A stretch of 64,000 nt of DNA, taken from contig NC_088786.1 of NCBI RefSeq assembly GCF_949628265.1, forward strand, positions 39,949,681 through 40,013,680, written 5' to 3'. Under the pieces are notes generated by a model that saw only the letters and a program-made list of their open reading frames with translations, was not told the DNA's origin and ran no database searches. Below are positions 10,791-22,576 of the stretch, piece after piece; within the stretch, counting starts at the first letter, position 1, and the number at the start of each line of letters is the position of its first letter. A program made the translations under genes and the position numbers. Origin of the DNA: Cloeon dipterum. Its lineage: Eukaryota > Arthropoda > Insecta > Ephemeroptera > Baetidae.

Positions 10791-12949
10791 CCCGCATAAA
10801 AAAATATCGCCTGAGAATGTTCTAAGAATATACCGACTTCGCCCAGGATTAATCTAAAAAATTAATTATATATGAACTTATGATACGGTTTTTCGTGATA
10901 CTGGATTAATCTGTAGATTAATTTAAGAGAATATCCTTAGAATGTTCCAGGATTATTCTGCCGGGGTTTGTTTCAAAAAGCTCTAAAGAATGATCCTAGA
11001 ACATTCTCAGAATATACTTATGGATTAATCTTTGGATTGTTCTAGGATTAATATTTAGCGTATCAAATCTTAACTTTGGATTATTCTTTGAGGATAATCT
11101 AAGAATGTTCTTAGGTGATTCTAATATCATTTTAAGGTTAACATAGATTGTGACAAAAATTATCCCCAAATTATTCTTAAAATTACCCTCAGATTGTTCC
11201 TAGAATATTTCAAAATCTGTTATTTCTATTACTACGATATAATTGGGAATTATTTAAATAATAACAAACTTATTCAGTTAAATTTTTAAAATTTATTTGT
11301 TTTTAATCATATCAGGTACAAAATTTTCTCTCATTCGATGCCAGCACCGCCAATCTTGAAGCCCAAACTGCAGAACTTAAACGATTGTATCTTTTCCCGT
11401 CGTGCAAAACAGCTGCGGACGGCTTGAAGCTAAAAAAAGGGAGCGACTCATAGAAAAAAATAAATAAAAGCTTTTTTCAATTAGCTGTGCTTGGAAAATG
11501 GAAGGTAGAAGTATGTCAAGTTCATGCATAATATTTTTCCATTTTCCAAGCGAAGCCAATTGAATCGTAATGTGTAATCAAAATTCTCGAAAGCGTACAA
11601 AAAACGCGACCGCGATTTACGTGGAAAAATTACATTTTTCATCACCGATTTACAGTTTCCGCCACCCAAACTTATTTATAGGGTTCTAATTAAGAACATT
11701 TAGGACTGGAGAAGATCCCATATCAAAATATTGGTGGCGAAAACTGCATAAGTAGCGGCGAAAAGTGTAATTTTACAATAAAACCGTTGGATTTCAAAGT
11801 TGCGCGATCTGTTCTAATTTCTTTGGACGCTAATCTATAAAATGGGACTTACCCTGTTAACCGCCAGATCCAGGCCATCCGTCCAAGTCTGCGGGACGTC
11901 CGTGTTGTCCCTTACTGGCGGCGTCCGGCGTCCTGCGTCCGTTAATAACTTTAACTTTGAACGGCGGTTGACCGTTGACGCGTTGGACAAAGAGAGCGAG
12001 GCAGGATTTTGTAAGTCTCTTGCTGCGCTTGCTGCTGCCACCGCCCGTCGCCCCTCCCCCGCTCCACAACAGAGGCAGGCAGCAGCAGCAGGCATTCCAT
12101 GCAAGTGCGTGCATGCATGTGCAGCCGCCGCTACCACGCGCACACTAAAATCGCCCTTTTAACCCTTTTTTGTCCTTCTGACCATTATTTTCATATTTGC
12201 CCGTTTATCGGTAGCATTAAATAAGACTCTTTGTGTTAAGAAATTAATTTATTCAATCGCATTTATGATTTTTACCCTTTTTAATCCGGGCAGATTCTTT
12301 GAAAAATAAAGGCATCATAATTTTGTATCAGATAATGAAAAAGGTTTAGGTTTTAATATTAAAATATAATCCATCGACTTAATTACAAAATATTTCCTAG
12401 AAAAATATTTTTTGTGATATTATTCATATTATTTAACAATATGGCAGTTAATTTTCTTGATTAAATTATGTTTCATATTTAATTTTGTTTTTAATTTTAA
12501 GAAAAATATCGAAGTTATTCTCTTTTAGGGTTTTTTAAAGAATATTCTTGGAACATTAAAAAAATATTTTTGGATTAATCTCAGAATGATCCATAGAATA
12601 ATCTGGGGATATTCTATTAACTATATTCAAATTGCCCCTTTGGGATTATTCTAGGGATATTCTTGTAAATTAATCTCTAGATTGACTTTAAAACATTTTA
12701 AGGTTAATCTGGATTCATTCTAAGAAAATTCCAAAAATTATTTCTTTAGATTAATCTCAGAATGATCTAAAGAATAATCTGAGAATATTTTTTTAGATTA
12801 ATCTCTAGATTGATCTTAAACATTCATAGATTAATCTCAATTAATACAGGATTAATCCAGGATCATTTTTTCGGATTAATTTTTTCGGGTAAATTTTGAT
12901 TAATCTAAGATTATTCCGGATATTCCTGGGTTATATTTTTTTATGCGGG
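10791..12949. mobile_element. Non-autonomous DNA element with 17-bp TIRs and a GC-rich core
   Basis: CCCGCATAAAAAAATAT at 10791 is the exact inverted complement of ATATTTTTTTATGCGGG ending at 12949, and both ends are flanked by TA, as for a TA target duplication. Both subterminal regions (10800-11240 and 12530-12930) are packed with variants of GATTAATCT..AGAATATTCT. The centre (about 11850-12160) is GC-rich (GTCCGGCGTCCTGCGTCCG and CAGGCAGCAGCAGCAGGC) and unlike anything nearby. No transposase is seen. Open frames in the core occur on both strands and are not conserved in an evident way, so I do not call them genes. Confidence 0.7.
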
Positions 12950-13149
12950 TATAAGAAGATTATAGTTTTGGCAAATCACCTTCAAAAATTATAATTTAGT
13001 TTAAATTAAATTACATTTTTTAAAGAGGCATACTTTTCATAAAATCGTATTGTCTGATTATGAGTGCAAACGAAAAGAGAAAACAATTTGTGTAACAAAA
13101 GAAAAAATGCCTCGTGAAAAAAACCCCCTGACTAAATCCTCTCTAGACT

Positions 13150-13316
13150 AGAATTAATTCCATTCTTTGATATTTTGAGCTATTGTAAAAGAGTGAAAAA
13201 ATGAGAGACGAAAAAATGTAGAAATTTCGTTTCCCTTCTCGAATATACTGCTCACTGTTGTCAAAGAAAGAGGTTCAGGTGGACGCGCGAGTGGGAAGAA
13301 AAAGCTTAGAGAGCGA
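13150..13316 (+). promoter_or_regulatory. Conserved 5' block of zinc-finger copy D
   Basis: Plus-strand equivalent of the 1554-1800 block: CTCGAATATACTGCTCACTG, AAAGAAAGAGGTTCAGGTGG, and end GAGAGCGA|GTATTC (candidate donor). It supports a 5' UTR exon about 640 nt upstream of the ATG exon, whose acceptor is GATAG|AATTCCTTCTGCTGAA. Confidence 0.5.
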
Positions 13317-13956
13317 GTATTCATTTTTTTCCATTTAATTTTCCCCAATTTCGTGCCTTTGTTTCTCGTTGACGGGTGAAGCATTGTGTTATCAAATTTT
13401 ATTTGTTTTATTTGAGATATTTAAAAATAATTTGTTCCTTAGCTTATTATTTGTGGGTCAACTTTTAAATTTGCTTATTCGCCGGAAAATTGTGGGATTT
13501 TTTTATTTTCTTTTTAACACAAATAAATTTACGATGAATATTGAATGTCTGTTAATTATTTAAAATATTCTAGTTACATATATCAATCTCTTTCCACTTT
13601 GAAGACTTTTTTTGCATTCATATGAGTCTCCGATCGTTTTTATCAACTTTGACCACTCCTGGCCAATATTTAAATTATAAATCCTTTTAATTCCATTTTA
13701 CCTATGTAAGGAATGATATTTCATCTATGTGCCCATGGATGCTATCCTTTTTTTAAAACAAATCTCGCTAAATTTTCCGTGGGAATGCCATTGAGAATAA
13801 CGAGTGTTTATTTATTTATTTTAACAGATTTTTCTACGAATTGAAATGAAAATATCTTGAATATTTTGCATTTCTGTTCTTCAATTGGACGATTTCTCCC
13901 CCGTCTCTATTGTTAGAGGTTTTTGCTAATTTTGAGATAGAATTCCTTCTGCTGAA

Positions 13957-15046
13957 ATGTCTCTCAGCGACGAAACGTCCGGCGAAGCCTTTTTTCCCGT
14001 TCCACCAGATGTATACAGGTACAAAATTGCTAATTATTATGATATTTAAATCAGAAATTTTGGTCAATTTTCTATTTGATTGTAGCCCTGAGGCCGGAAC
14101 AGAGGGATTTAGGCAAGAAGGAGCGGATCAAAATGAGGATCTCTCGCAGGAATTAATGGAATTCCTGGAATTCGAGCCAGGACTCGAAATTCCATGGGCG
14201 GAAATTGAAATTACAAGGAGTGAGCTTGATCGAATTCCACTAGAAAACGAGAGGTTCTAATTTTAAATTGTTTGAAATATATGAATATTTATGCTAAATT
14301 TCTAATTTGATGCCAGCTCTGAGACCAAAATTGATGATGCAATGCTGATGCTGGAAGAGATTGATCAAAATGATCTCTTCCAGGAAATTAACCAATTCCT
14401 GGATCTTGAGGAACTATTACAAATTCCATGCGAAGAAATATTGAACAGTGAGCAAGATCCCGCTCCAGGACCTTCATCAGGAGAAAACAAAAAAGACTTG
14501 AATTTGAAGGAAAACAATGATCTTGGAAAGGAGGAAGTCCAAGAGATGGTATTACAGAGAAAATCTTCTGCTCCTTCTAAAACTGGATCAAACAACATTA
14601 AAAGAGAATACAAAAGAGGCAAATGCTTCGAATGCAACAACGTGTATCTCCGTATATTCGATCACAACAAGAATAATCACAATGGAAAGTTGCAAAAGTG
14701 CATCACTTCTGGTTGCAAGAATTATTTCGCTTCAGTTCAAAAGAGAATCGAGCACGAGCAGAGGGAGCATACAAAACAAAGGAAATTCTGCTGTCAATTT
14801 TGCCATTACTCGACAGAGAAGAAATATAACTTGGAAAGACATGTTCGAGTGAAGCATTCGGAAAAGGAAATCAAATGCGGACAGAAGAAGTGTGGCAAGA
14901 TGTATGCTTCGGAGGCAGATTTAAGACATCATGTCAAGACGTGTCACAAAATGAAAAAATGTCACACATGTGGTAGAGAAATGAGCCTTGGTGCACTTGA
15001 CCAGCACATCTGGTATGGGAGATGTCCTGGAACGGTAGCAGAGTGA
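13957..15046 (+). CDS. C2H2 zinc-finger protein, copy D (intact, 319 aa)
   Basis: Exons are 13957-14018, 14086-14253 and 14317-15046 (62, 168 and 730 nt). It starts MSLSDETSGEAFFPVPPDVY. Exon 2 carries DQNEDLSQELMEFLEFEPG and exon 3 the related DQNDLFQEINQFLDLEE, an internal acidic duplication. Fingers occupy about residues 180-315: CFEC, KCITSGC, CQFC, KCGQKKC-type C2H2 fingers and a final CHTCGREM..H..C. This is the only zinc-finger copy on the plus strand, the others being minus. No lesion is seen. It probably binds nucleic acid; the target is not known. Confidence 0.88.
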
Positions 15047-15362
15047 TACTCTTAAATTACGACATTTTCGTACTGTTAGCAATTTAGAGACTTTAGTTCA
15101 TACCTCCGATTCATTGATTAATCCTTTAATTCTGACTATTACATAACAAATGCTGATGTAACATTACTTAAAATACTGTACACATTTTACTTTTAGGACA
15201 ATCATATCTGCGTAGAAAATAAATTTAAAATTAGACAACAGTTGTTGGCCTGTAAAACAAATAAACTAATAAAAAATAAGCCCGTAAAGAAGCCCAATAA
15301 CTTGAAATAAATTCGTTTTATTTTATCCACGCAGTTAAACAAATGAGAAATAAAAGCTTTTT
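15047..15362 (+). repeat. 3' flanking unit of zinc-finger copy D
   Basis: Inverted relative to the other 3' flanks, as the gene is. GTTGTTGGCCTGTAAAACAAA and AAGAAGCCCAATAACTTGAA match the complement of the units at 16140-16310 and 24600-24810. Confidence 0.55.
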
Positions 15363-15632
15363 AATTGGGGTTGAAAGGGGTTGAAGGGTGAGCGCCCCTA
15401 ATACCATTCAGATTTATAGCGTAAATTGAGATGTTTTTCTAACGATGGGTACTTTTATGATTTTGAAGATTTATGACTCGAGATTTAAAGTTTACAAAAT
15501 ACGAAAAAGTCGATAATTTTGTGATTTTCGTATTTTTTTGCGAATATTGCCGACTCTAAATCTCGGGTTCTAACCATCAGAATGGCCAAAATTACCCACC
15601 GTTGGACTGATCTCAACCTCCCCTGACCAGTT
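15363..15632. repeat. Inverted-repeat element, family 2
   Basis: GGGGTTGAAAGGGGTTGAAG.., ATGACTCGAGATTTAAAGTT, AAATACGAAAAAG and CTCTAAATCTCGGGTTCTAA follow the arm order of the 10200-10625 copy. From 15633 to 16139 I see no gene; the frame at 15695-15928 has no supporting feature. Confidence 0.5.
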
Positions 15633-16139
15633 TAACATGCAAAAATAAAAGCCTTATTCCATTTGTGTTCTGATCATTCTGATCACCGCCTCTTTTGCAT
15701 GTTCATTTTCTTTCGTTCAGAAGGTGCGCACACGTCGTTCGCTCCATGCAGCTATGCAATTTTAGACTTACAATCAGAGTAGCAAAAATGAAGCTTTTGT
15801 TTAATTGCAGTCGCACAATGTATTTAGTTTACATTTGCGCCACAAGAATTGCTTCTTATTCTTTGGGGGTAAAGTTCAAAAGACGGCAACATCCGACAAA
15901 TAAGCCAAAAATCATGATATCCTTTTAAAAGGAATCATATTATACTCTCGTTTATTATTTTCTTGCAAAAATGTCAAATTAAATAAGTAAATTAAATATT
16001 GATGATTTGAGGGAAGAAACGGCAAAAAGCTAAGATTTTGAAAACATTTTTCGCCTTAGTATTAATGTGATTTTATAAAGTAAATCTGTTGTGGGTAAAA
16101 TAAGAAAAATAATACATTTGATTCAAGTTGTTGGGCACC

Positions 16140-16310
16140 TTCGCGGGCTGGTTTTTGATTAATTTATTTTTTTACAGGCCAACAACCGTCGTCCAATTTT
16201 CTACGCAAAAACTCTAAGGAATTGATTGTCTTTGATGTCCACATTTCTACTATTTTTAACGAAATATGTTACATAAGCATTGCTGTTGCTGCACCGGTCA
16301 GAAGTATTTA
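16140..16310 (-). repeat. 3' flanking unit of zinc-finger copy E
   Basis: ACAGGCCAACAACCGTCGTC, AATTGATTGTCTTTGATG and CATAAGCATTGCTGTTGC repeat the order seen downstream of copies F, G and H. Confidence 0.5.
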
Positions 16311-16389
16311 TATTTGCTTATGGGAAAATGTATGAATTTTAAAATCTAAAAATTGCTGGCATACGAAAATGTTTTGCTTCAAATGTCAT

Positions 16390-17413
16390 TCACTCTGCTA
16401 CAACCGTTCCAGGACATCTTCCACGCCATTTGTGCATTTTAAATGCAGCAAGGCTCATTTCTCTGCCGCATTTGGGACATTTTTCCTCTTTGTGACACAT
16501 CTTGACATGCTTGTTCAAATCTGCATCTGAAGCAAACATCTTGCCACACTTCTGGTGTCCGCATTTGATTTTCCTTTTCGAATGCATATATCGAACATGA
16601 GTATTCAAATTACCCTTGTGATCTGTCGAGTAATGGCAAAGCTGGCAGCAGAGTCGCTTTCGTTCCTGATGCTCCTGCTGTTGCTCGTGCTCGATTCTCT
16701 TTTGAGCAGAGGCGAAATATTCCTTGCAAACACGATCAGTGGCGGTGCACTTTTCCAACTCTCCGTTGTGCTTCTTCTGGTTGTGTTTGAAAATATCGAG
16801 ATACACATTGTTGCATTCGCAGCATTTGCCACTATAATCACGTTTTTTACTGTGGTTTGATCCAGTTTTGGAAGGAGCAGAAGATTTTCTCCCTTCTTCC
16901 CCCTCTTGGATATCCTTCATTTCACGATCAATGTTTTCCATCAAATTCGAGTCTTGGTTTTCACCTGATGAAGGTCCTGGAGTGGGATCTGGTTCATTGA
17001 ATTGGTTGAGTTCCGGAAAAAGTTCATTTTGATCAATCTCATCTAGTGTCAGCAAACCATCATCGATTTTGGCGTCAGTACTGACATCAAAATAGAAAAT
17101 AAGAAATTCTTTTCACTAAAAATATATCACCTCTCTTTTTCTGGTGGAACAGGAGCAAACTCAGTGCTTGTTATGTCAATTTCCACCCATGGAATTTCGG
17201 TTCCTTGCAGAAATTGCATTAATTCCGGCAAGAGATCTTCATTTTGATCTTCCTCTTCTTGCCTAAATCCCTCCGTTCTAGCCTCAGGGCTACAATCAAA
17301 TAGAAAATTAGCCATATTTCAAATTTAAATATTGAAATAGCAATTTTTCACCTGTTTACTTACATTGGAACGGGAAAAAAGGCTTCGCCGGACGTTTCTT
17401 CGTTGAGAGACAT
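16390..17413 (-). CDS. C2H2 zinc-finger protein, copy E (likely active through a shifted splice donor, 302 aa)
   Basis: Exon 3 is 17080-16390 and exon 2 is 17289-17131 (159 nt, nine fewer than usual). With the ancestral exon-1 end (17352) the frame would meet TAA at residue 18. The same substitutions create a consensus donor, GTAAGT, at 17363-17358, so exon 1 can end at 17364 (50 nt). That keeps phase 2 and joins exon 2 in frame as ..FFPVPIPEARTEG. The spliced product is then open from MSLNEETSGEAFF to the terminal GTVVAE. Five fingers are present as in copies B and D. The acidic segment of exon 3 is shortened. Without the shifted donor this would be a pseudogene. Confidence 0.75.
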
Positions 17414-18012
17414 TTCAGCAGAAAGAATTCTTACAAACTTGTTTATGCTCAAACAATAAAGACGGGAGAAATCGTCCAATAAGAAAACAAACGAGCGTCT
17501 GGAATGTGAAATATTCACGATATTTTCATTTCAATTTGTAGAAATATTCTGTTTAAAAAATAAATGACTTTCATTATTCTAAAAGGCATTCGTAAAGAAA
17601 AATTGGCGAGAAATATTTCAAAATAAAAGCATTCATGCGGGGACAAAGATGAAATAACTTAACTCGCCTGAAATGGATATATTTAATAGGAATTTGAATT
17701 TCAATATTTGCCAGGATAAAAATTCAACGAGGCATAAATTGAAATTTGTGATCATCAATCTGATATTTTTTTAAAGAATAATATGCGTTGGGAGTCAAAA
17801 AATTTGAGTTAAAAGATTTAAAAAAAAATTCCCACAATTTTTCGACAAGAAAGCTGATTTAAAATTAAACTCGCAATTACCTGGCGAGTTAAAAATTAAT
17901 TTAAAGTAAAACAAAATATAAATTTGGCAACACACAGTGGCTTGAGCCGTAAACGAGAAACAAAAAGAAATAGTAATAATTGGTGAAGGTTATATAGAAA
18001 ATTTGATTATAC

Positions 18013-18260
18013 TCGTTGCTCTGTGAGGTTTTTCTTCGCTCCTTCAACGATCGTTAAACGCACGTCCACTTCATCCTCTTTCTTCGACGACAATGAACAA
18101 TGAGCAGCATTCGAGATGGTTAACGAAATTTCTAAATTTTTCTTCTCTAGAACGTCAAAAGAAATTTTTCCCTCTTTGAAAAAACTTCAAAAAATATGAA
18201 AGGATGGAATTTGAAGTCTAGGGGGAATTATTTGTGAGAAATAGGGAATGTTTTCCATCG
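18013..18260 (-). promoter_or_regulatory. Conserved 5' block of zinc-finger copy E
   Basis: GAAGAAAGAGGATGAAGTGG and GAAGGAGCGAAGAAAAA, ending GCAACGA|GTATAA (candidate donor), followed upstream by GGATGGAATTTGAAGTCTAG. Homologous to 1554-1800. The stretch 17414-18012 is AT-rich and shared in part with the other copies. Confidence 0.5.
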
Positions 18261-18593
18261 TTATTTACAAATCGTTTCCTCTTTTCGGTTGAAATCGAAG
18301 ATGAGTATAATTTTATAAAATGTGTATGCCTCTTAGAATAATATTGAAACTCTTTATAATTTTTGGACATGATTTTTAAAACCTTTCTAGCTCTAGTTTG
18401 TTATAAAGGTATCACGACATAAATATTTTCGTTAAAGTATTTTCCAGAGTGTAGGTTTCAAATATCTCATATCGCTGAAAACAGTCATCTCTGTATTGAG
18501 TAAATAATATATTTTCCTAACAAAATGTTTACAAAAATGCAATACAGAAAAATAATTTAAATTAGAAAACAATAAAAGTAAATGACAAAAAAA

Positions 18594-20105
18594 TTAGTTA
18601 CAAATTGTTTTGAAGACGCGCCAACTAAGGCAGGAACATGAGGCGTCCTTCTCTCTTTCACGTCTAATTTCGGTGTATTCTGTGAACGCAAATATTGAAT
18701 TAATTCAATGAAAAATTCATGAATTGTCATTATATACCGTAATTCGTACCTTCCCCCATACTCTCCAGAACGATGACATTTTTTGCCAACTCCCGCAGAG
18801 AATGTCTTCCGAAAGGACGACGCGATTCAATGACTTCAGCAGTGTTGATTAGCTTGTCGTGATGGAGCTGTAAATAAGTTAAAAAAAGATTAAATTTGAC
18901 TTGAGGAAAATTCCTTGGCAAGGTCAAAAATAAATAAGCCGATCATCTTAAAAAGCACGCCAATCGATTCCTAAGGTCGAATTAGGTTAAGTGGATGTTT
19001 TTTCCCTCCAAAAAATGCAGCGCGATGCGTGAACTTTCTTTCCCGCCCAAACAATATGAATGCGAGAAGTGCGCATCCGTCAGAGCTGGTTTGAGCACTT
19101 TCAGAGAGACCACTTGTACGAATGACTTCTTTTTCAGATCCTGCCAACTCTGACGCATGCGCACTACTCGCATTCATATTGTTTGGGCGGGAAAGAAAGT
19201 TCGCAAGTCGCGCTGGACATTTTGGTCGGAAAATCATCCACTTGACCCTCAGGAATCGATTGGTGAGCTCAGAAACTTCGTAAAAGACGGTATTTAATCA
19301 GAAGAATAAATTATCCATACCTTCAAAGACGTCAACTCATCGTTGATGCAAAATCCCATCAAAATGGTGTCTTCCTTAATGAATTTTAGCAAGTCGTTTT
19401 GGACCTCTTTCAACGACTTGCTAGGTCCATTCTCCATAATTTCTTTAGTGATTCCGCTAAAATCCGTTTTGTAATCGATGATAAAGTCCTCCGGCTTGAC
19501 CAGCGACTCGTAGACGACTTTATCTTCCTCGTCCACAAGAATAACTCGGCAACACTCGTAACCGTTTACAGTTGCGCACAATTCGCATTCCAGCGCGTAA
19601 ACTGTTGTGTTCGATCCACTGCTACTTGCACTGGACACGATTCCAGTTTTAAAAAAGTCTGGATTTTCAGAAATGTGGTAGTTGTGCGCTGCGCAAGGTT
19701 TTATATCCCGGTCTCGATATGGGTTCACATTGCAGCAAGTGTAATGAAAATCATCATTCAGATATTTAACGCTGCCAGAGTGAAATTTGCACAAATTGTT
19801 TTCGTCGAGGGACTTCGGGACGCCGTTCGAGTCCATTTCCACTCTATAATCGATTTTGCAGCGTTTGCACTCGCGGTCCTCTGCCGTATTATCGTAATTG
19901 TCAAATCTGGTGAAATCATCGTCAAGTTGCTTTTTGCTCCTGACGTGAGATTGGAGCATGCAGTAAATCGATTCTGAAACATTAATTAATATAGTTTTTA
20001 AGGAAAATAGACTTTTAACCTTCCATGAAATCAAACTTAAATTCAGAGAGGTATAAGATTGTTACCTTGTTGCAGCGAGTTATTGATTTCGTTAGAGTTT
20101 GCCAT
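18594..20105 (-). CDS. REXO1-like protein R2 (298 aa), full reading frame but altered catalytic site
   Basis: Exons are 20105-20066, 19973-19321, 18867-18750 and 18679-18594 (40, 653, 118 and 86 nt; 897 nt). The start is MANSNEINNSLQQ. An N-terminal Cys/His region (CKRCKIDY..LCKFH..CC..HNYHIS) precedes an exonuclease fold with IIDYKTDFSGITKE and DTILMGFCINDEL. Known DEDDh exonucleases use DxE, a second Asp in GHS..xDL, and HxxxxD. Here they read ALECELC (D to E), INDEL (D to E) and REREKDAS (His to Arg). The gene lacks stops or frameshifts, so it may be a pseudoenzyme or a recently inactivated copy. Intron 2 contains a foldback MITE (18935-19291). Confidence 0.75.
18935..19291. mobile_element. 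Foldback MITE, family 1 (intron 2 of R2)
   Basis: Same arms as 6222-6579: GCACGCCAATCGATTCCTAA with GAATCGATTGGTGAGCTC, and CCGCCCAAACAATATGAAT with ATTCATATTGTTTGGGCGG. It sits at the same intron position as in R1 and R3. Confidence 0.85.
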
Positions 20106-20260
20106 TTAATAATTGATGAGAACTGTTAAAAGCTGGATTAAACTATAGACACATTGGAGCGATAGAACAAACTGATAAATTCTTTGTTTTCGGTCTTTGA
20201 CTCTATAGGACTCTAATAATGATGTTTTTAAAGGCTTGTTGTTGCCTTTTAGCTTATTAT
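20106..20260 (-). promoter_or_regulatory. Promoter of R2 (shared REXO1-like promoter)
   Basis: On the minus strand it carries GGCAACAACAAGCCTTTAAA and, closer to the ATG, TTATCAGTTTGTTCTATCGC and CTCCAATGTG. TCAGTT fits an arthropod initiator. The pair is conserved with the other copies. Confidence 0.5.
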
Positions 20261-20429
20261 TGAATGGATAATAAAAGTATTATTTCAAAATTTAACTCAT
20301 CTCATAATTATCCAAATTATATTTGTAAATTTAATATTTTTCATTCCTCTATCCGCAAGTGAGTGGACAAAATTAACTCTGAAATTGGAGCGAAGGCGTG
20401 TAGGACCTTCTTAATTAAATAAAATGAAT

Positions 20430-20770
20430 GAAGAATGAACACGGAAGTGCCGGCGAACGAACTGATCAGAACACAAATGCAAAAGCTTTTTATTTTTCAT
20501 GTGTTTTGCTGAGTGGATATATTAAAACGAATTTGTTTCAAGTTATTGGTCTTCTTAACGGGCTTGAATTTGATTCATTTATTTAACTTACAGAGGCCAA
20601 CAACTGTCGTCTATAATTGTAAATTTATTTTCTACGCAGATATGATTGTCCAGGAAAATGATTGTCCTAAGAGTAAAATGTGTACAGTATTTAAGGTAAG
20701 TTACAGGAGCATTGTTACAAAACAGTCAGAAGTAGAGGATTAATTTATGAATCAGAGGCATGAAAAATAA
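20430..20770 (-). repeat. 3' flanking unit of zinc-finger copy H
   Basis: AAGTTATTGGTCTTCTTAACG, ACAGAGGCCAACAACTGTCG and GTCAGAAGTAGAGGATTAAT match the flank of copy G. It abuts the truncated exon 3 of copy H directly, so the finger-coding part has been deleted. The frame at 20513-20743 is within this unit. Confidence 0.5.
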
Positions 20771-21183
20771 CTATTGAAGTTCATTTTGATCAAGCTCTTC
20801 TAGCATCAGCAATCCATCATTTTCGGCCTCAGGACTGACATTACAAAATTAGAAATTCTTTTATAAGTTTTAAATAAATTAAAATTTGCACCTCTCTTTT
20901 TCTAGTGGAAATAAATCAAGCTCGCTGCTTGTCATTCCAATTTCCGCCCATGGAACTTCGAGTCCTGGCTCGAATTCCAGGAATTTCATTAATTCCTGTG
21001 AAAGAACTTCATTTTGATCTCTCTCTTCTTGCCCAAATCCATATGTTCCGGTGTCAGGACTACAATTAAATATAACAATTACCAAAATTCCAAATTATCT
21101 ATCCAAATAGTAATTTTGTACCTGTTTACACCTGGCGGAACGGGAAAAAAGGCTTCGCCGGACGTTTCTCCGTTGAGAGGCAT
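20771..21183 (-). pseudogene. Zinc-finger family copy H, lacking all fingers
   Basis: Exons 1 (21183-21122) and 2 (21059-20892) are intact and in phase, encoding MPLNGETSGEAFFPVPPGV and the acidic PDTGTYGFGQEERDQNEV segment. Exon 3 begins at 20834 normally (SPEAENDGLLMLEELDQNEL) but ends after about 20 codons at TAG 20773-20771, where the sequence passes straight into the family's 3' flank. A deletion removed the linker and every finger. The remaining frame could encode about 97 residues containing only the two acidic repeats. It is either a pseudogene or a short protein made of the N-terminal domain alone. Confidence 0.75.
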
Positions 21184-21831
21184 TTCGGCGGAAATGATTC
21201 AATCCCCAAACGAACAATAAAGACGAGAGAAAACGTCCAATTGAAGAAAAGCAATGTGAAATATTCACGATATTTTCATTTCATTTTGTAGAAAAATCTG
21301 TTAACAAATAAATAAACTCACTCATTTCATTGTTAAAAGGCATTCCTAAAGAGAAATTGTAGAGAAATATTTCAAAATAGAAGCATTCATGCGGGTATAT
21401 TACTAAAATTACCAAAAATAGATATTTAATATGCTTTTGAATTCTAATATTTTCCAGGGTAAAATTCAACGAGGAATAATTTTAAATTGGTGATCGAAAC
21501 TCTTATAAAAAAACGTTGTAAGATTAATAGGCATTGGAAATGACTTAAAATTTGAAAAAAAATGAATTTGTAAGAAAAACTAAATGAGCTCATCAAAGTA
21601 TAATTTGAAATATTTCACAGCAAGTGACCGTTCAATATATTGGTTCTAAATTCATTTGTGTTGAAAGATAATAAAAAATTTCCTGCAATTTTATGGCTAA
21701 AAGGCTGATTTAAGAGTAAACTCACTAATAAGCTGAGGTGCAAATTATAGTTTAAAATAAAACAAACACACAATGTTTTCAACCGTAAACGAGAAACAAA
21801 GTTGGAGAAAATTTCAAAGAAAATTTGAATA

Positions 21832-22110
21832 CTCGTCGCTCTATGATGTTTTCTGCCCCTTGAAAGAACCTGATCCTCTTTCTTGAGCGACAATGAGCAG
21901 CATTCGAGATGGTAAAAACAACTATTTTTCTTTTCTCCAGAATTTTGTGGTGATGTCAAAAGAAATTTTTCCCTCTTTGAAAATACCTAAATAAAATGAA
22001 GGGATGGAATTTATTATATGGCCAGGGGGGAATTTTGTGAGAAATAGGGAAGGTTTTCCTTTGTTATATACAAATCGTTTTCTCTTTTCGGTTGCACTCA
22101 AAATCAAAGA
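21832..22110 (-). promoter_or_regulatory. Conserved 5' block of zinc-finger copy H
   Basis: ATGCTGCTCATTGTCGCTCAA, AGAAAGAGGATCAGG, and end GCGACGA|GTATTC, then GGATGGAATTTATTATATGG and CCAGGGGGGAATTTTG. It is retained although the fingers of this copy are gone. From 22111 to 22576 I see no gene. Confidence 0.5.
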
Positions 22111-22576
22111 TCCCATGAAATTTATGACTCTTATAGAAACAGCGGGGTCCAGATGTGCGATAAAATTGGTTCGCACTGCGCAGATGCAAGATGGCGTCTA
22201 AATGTGGGAAACAAAAAGCTCTCTTTGGATTGCCGTTCGAGTGTCGAGAATTTATTTTTACGATCCAAAAGGCACAATTATAGTTAAGAATAATTCAAAT
22301 TGTTCGTCACAATGTTGACCAAACCTTCGTTCTTTTCGCGAATTTTCACGTGACCTTATTTTTATATTAAAAATCTGACAATTATCCCAATTTAAGGAAA
22401 GAGACATTTCATCTAATTAGGTTTAATTATCACGAATGAGTCCAAGAACAATATCGTCCGCATATACATAACAGCCTTAATAACATCTGGATAGTTTACA
22501 AGCAGATCATTAAAGTTGCTGAAGGCAAGAATGAACAAAAAAAGGGATAGACTGCCTCCCTTTACATACTACAATA

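Noticed and set aside
11842-12162. Open frames on both strands in the GC-rich core of the TIR element
   Set aside because: Overlapping frames on both strands, no family resemblance and no splice context; best explained by the composition of the core.
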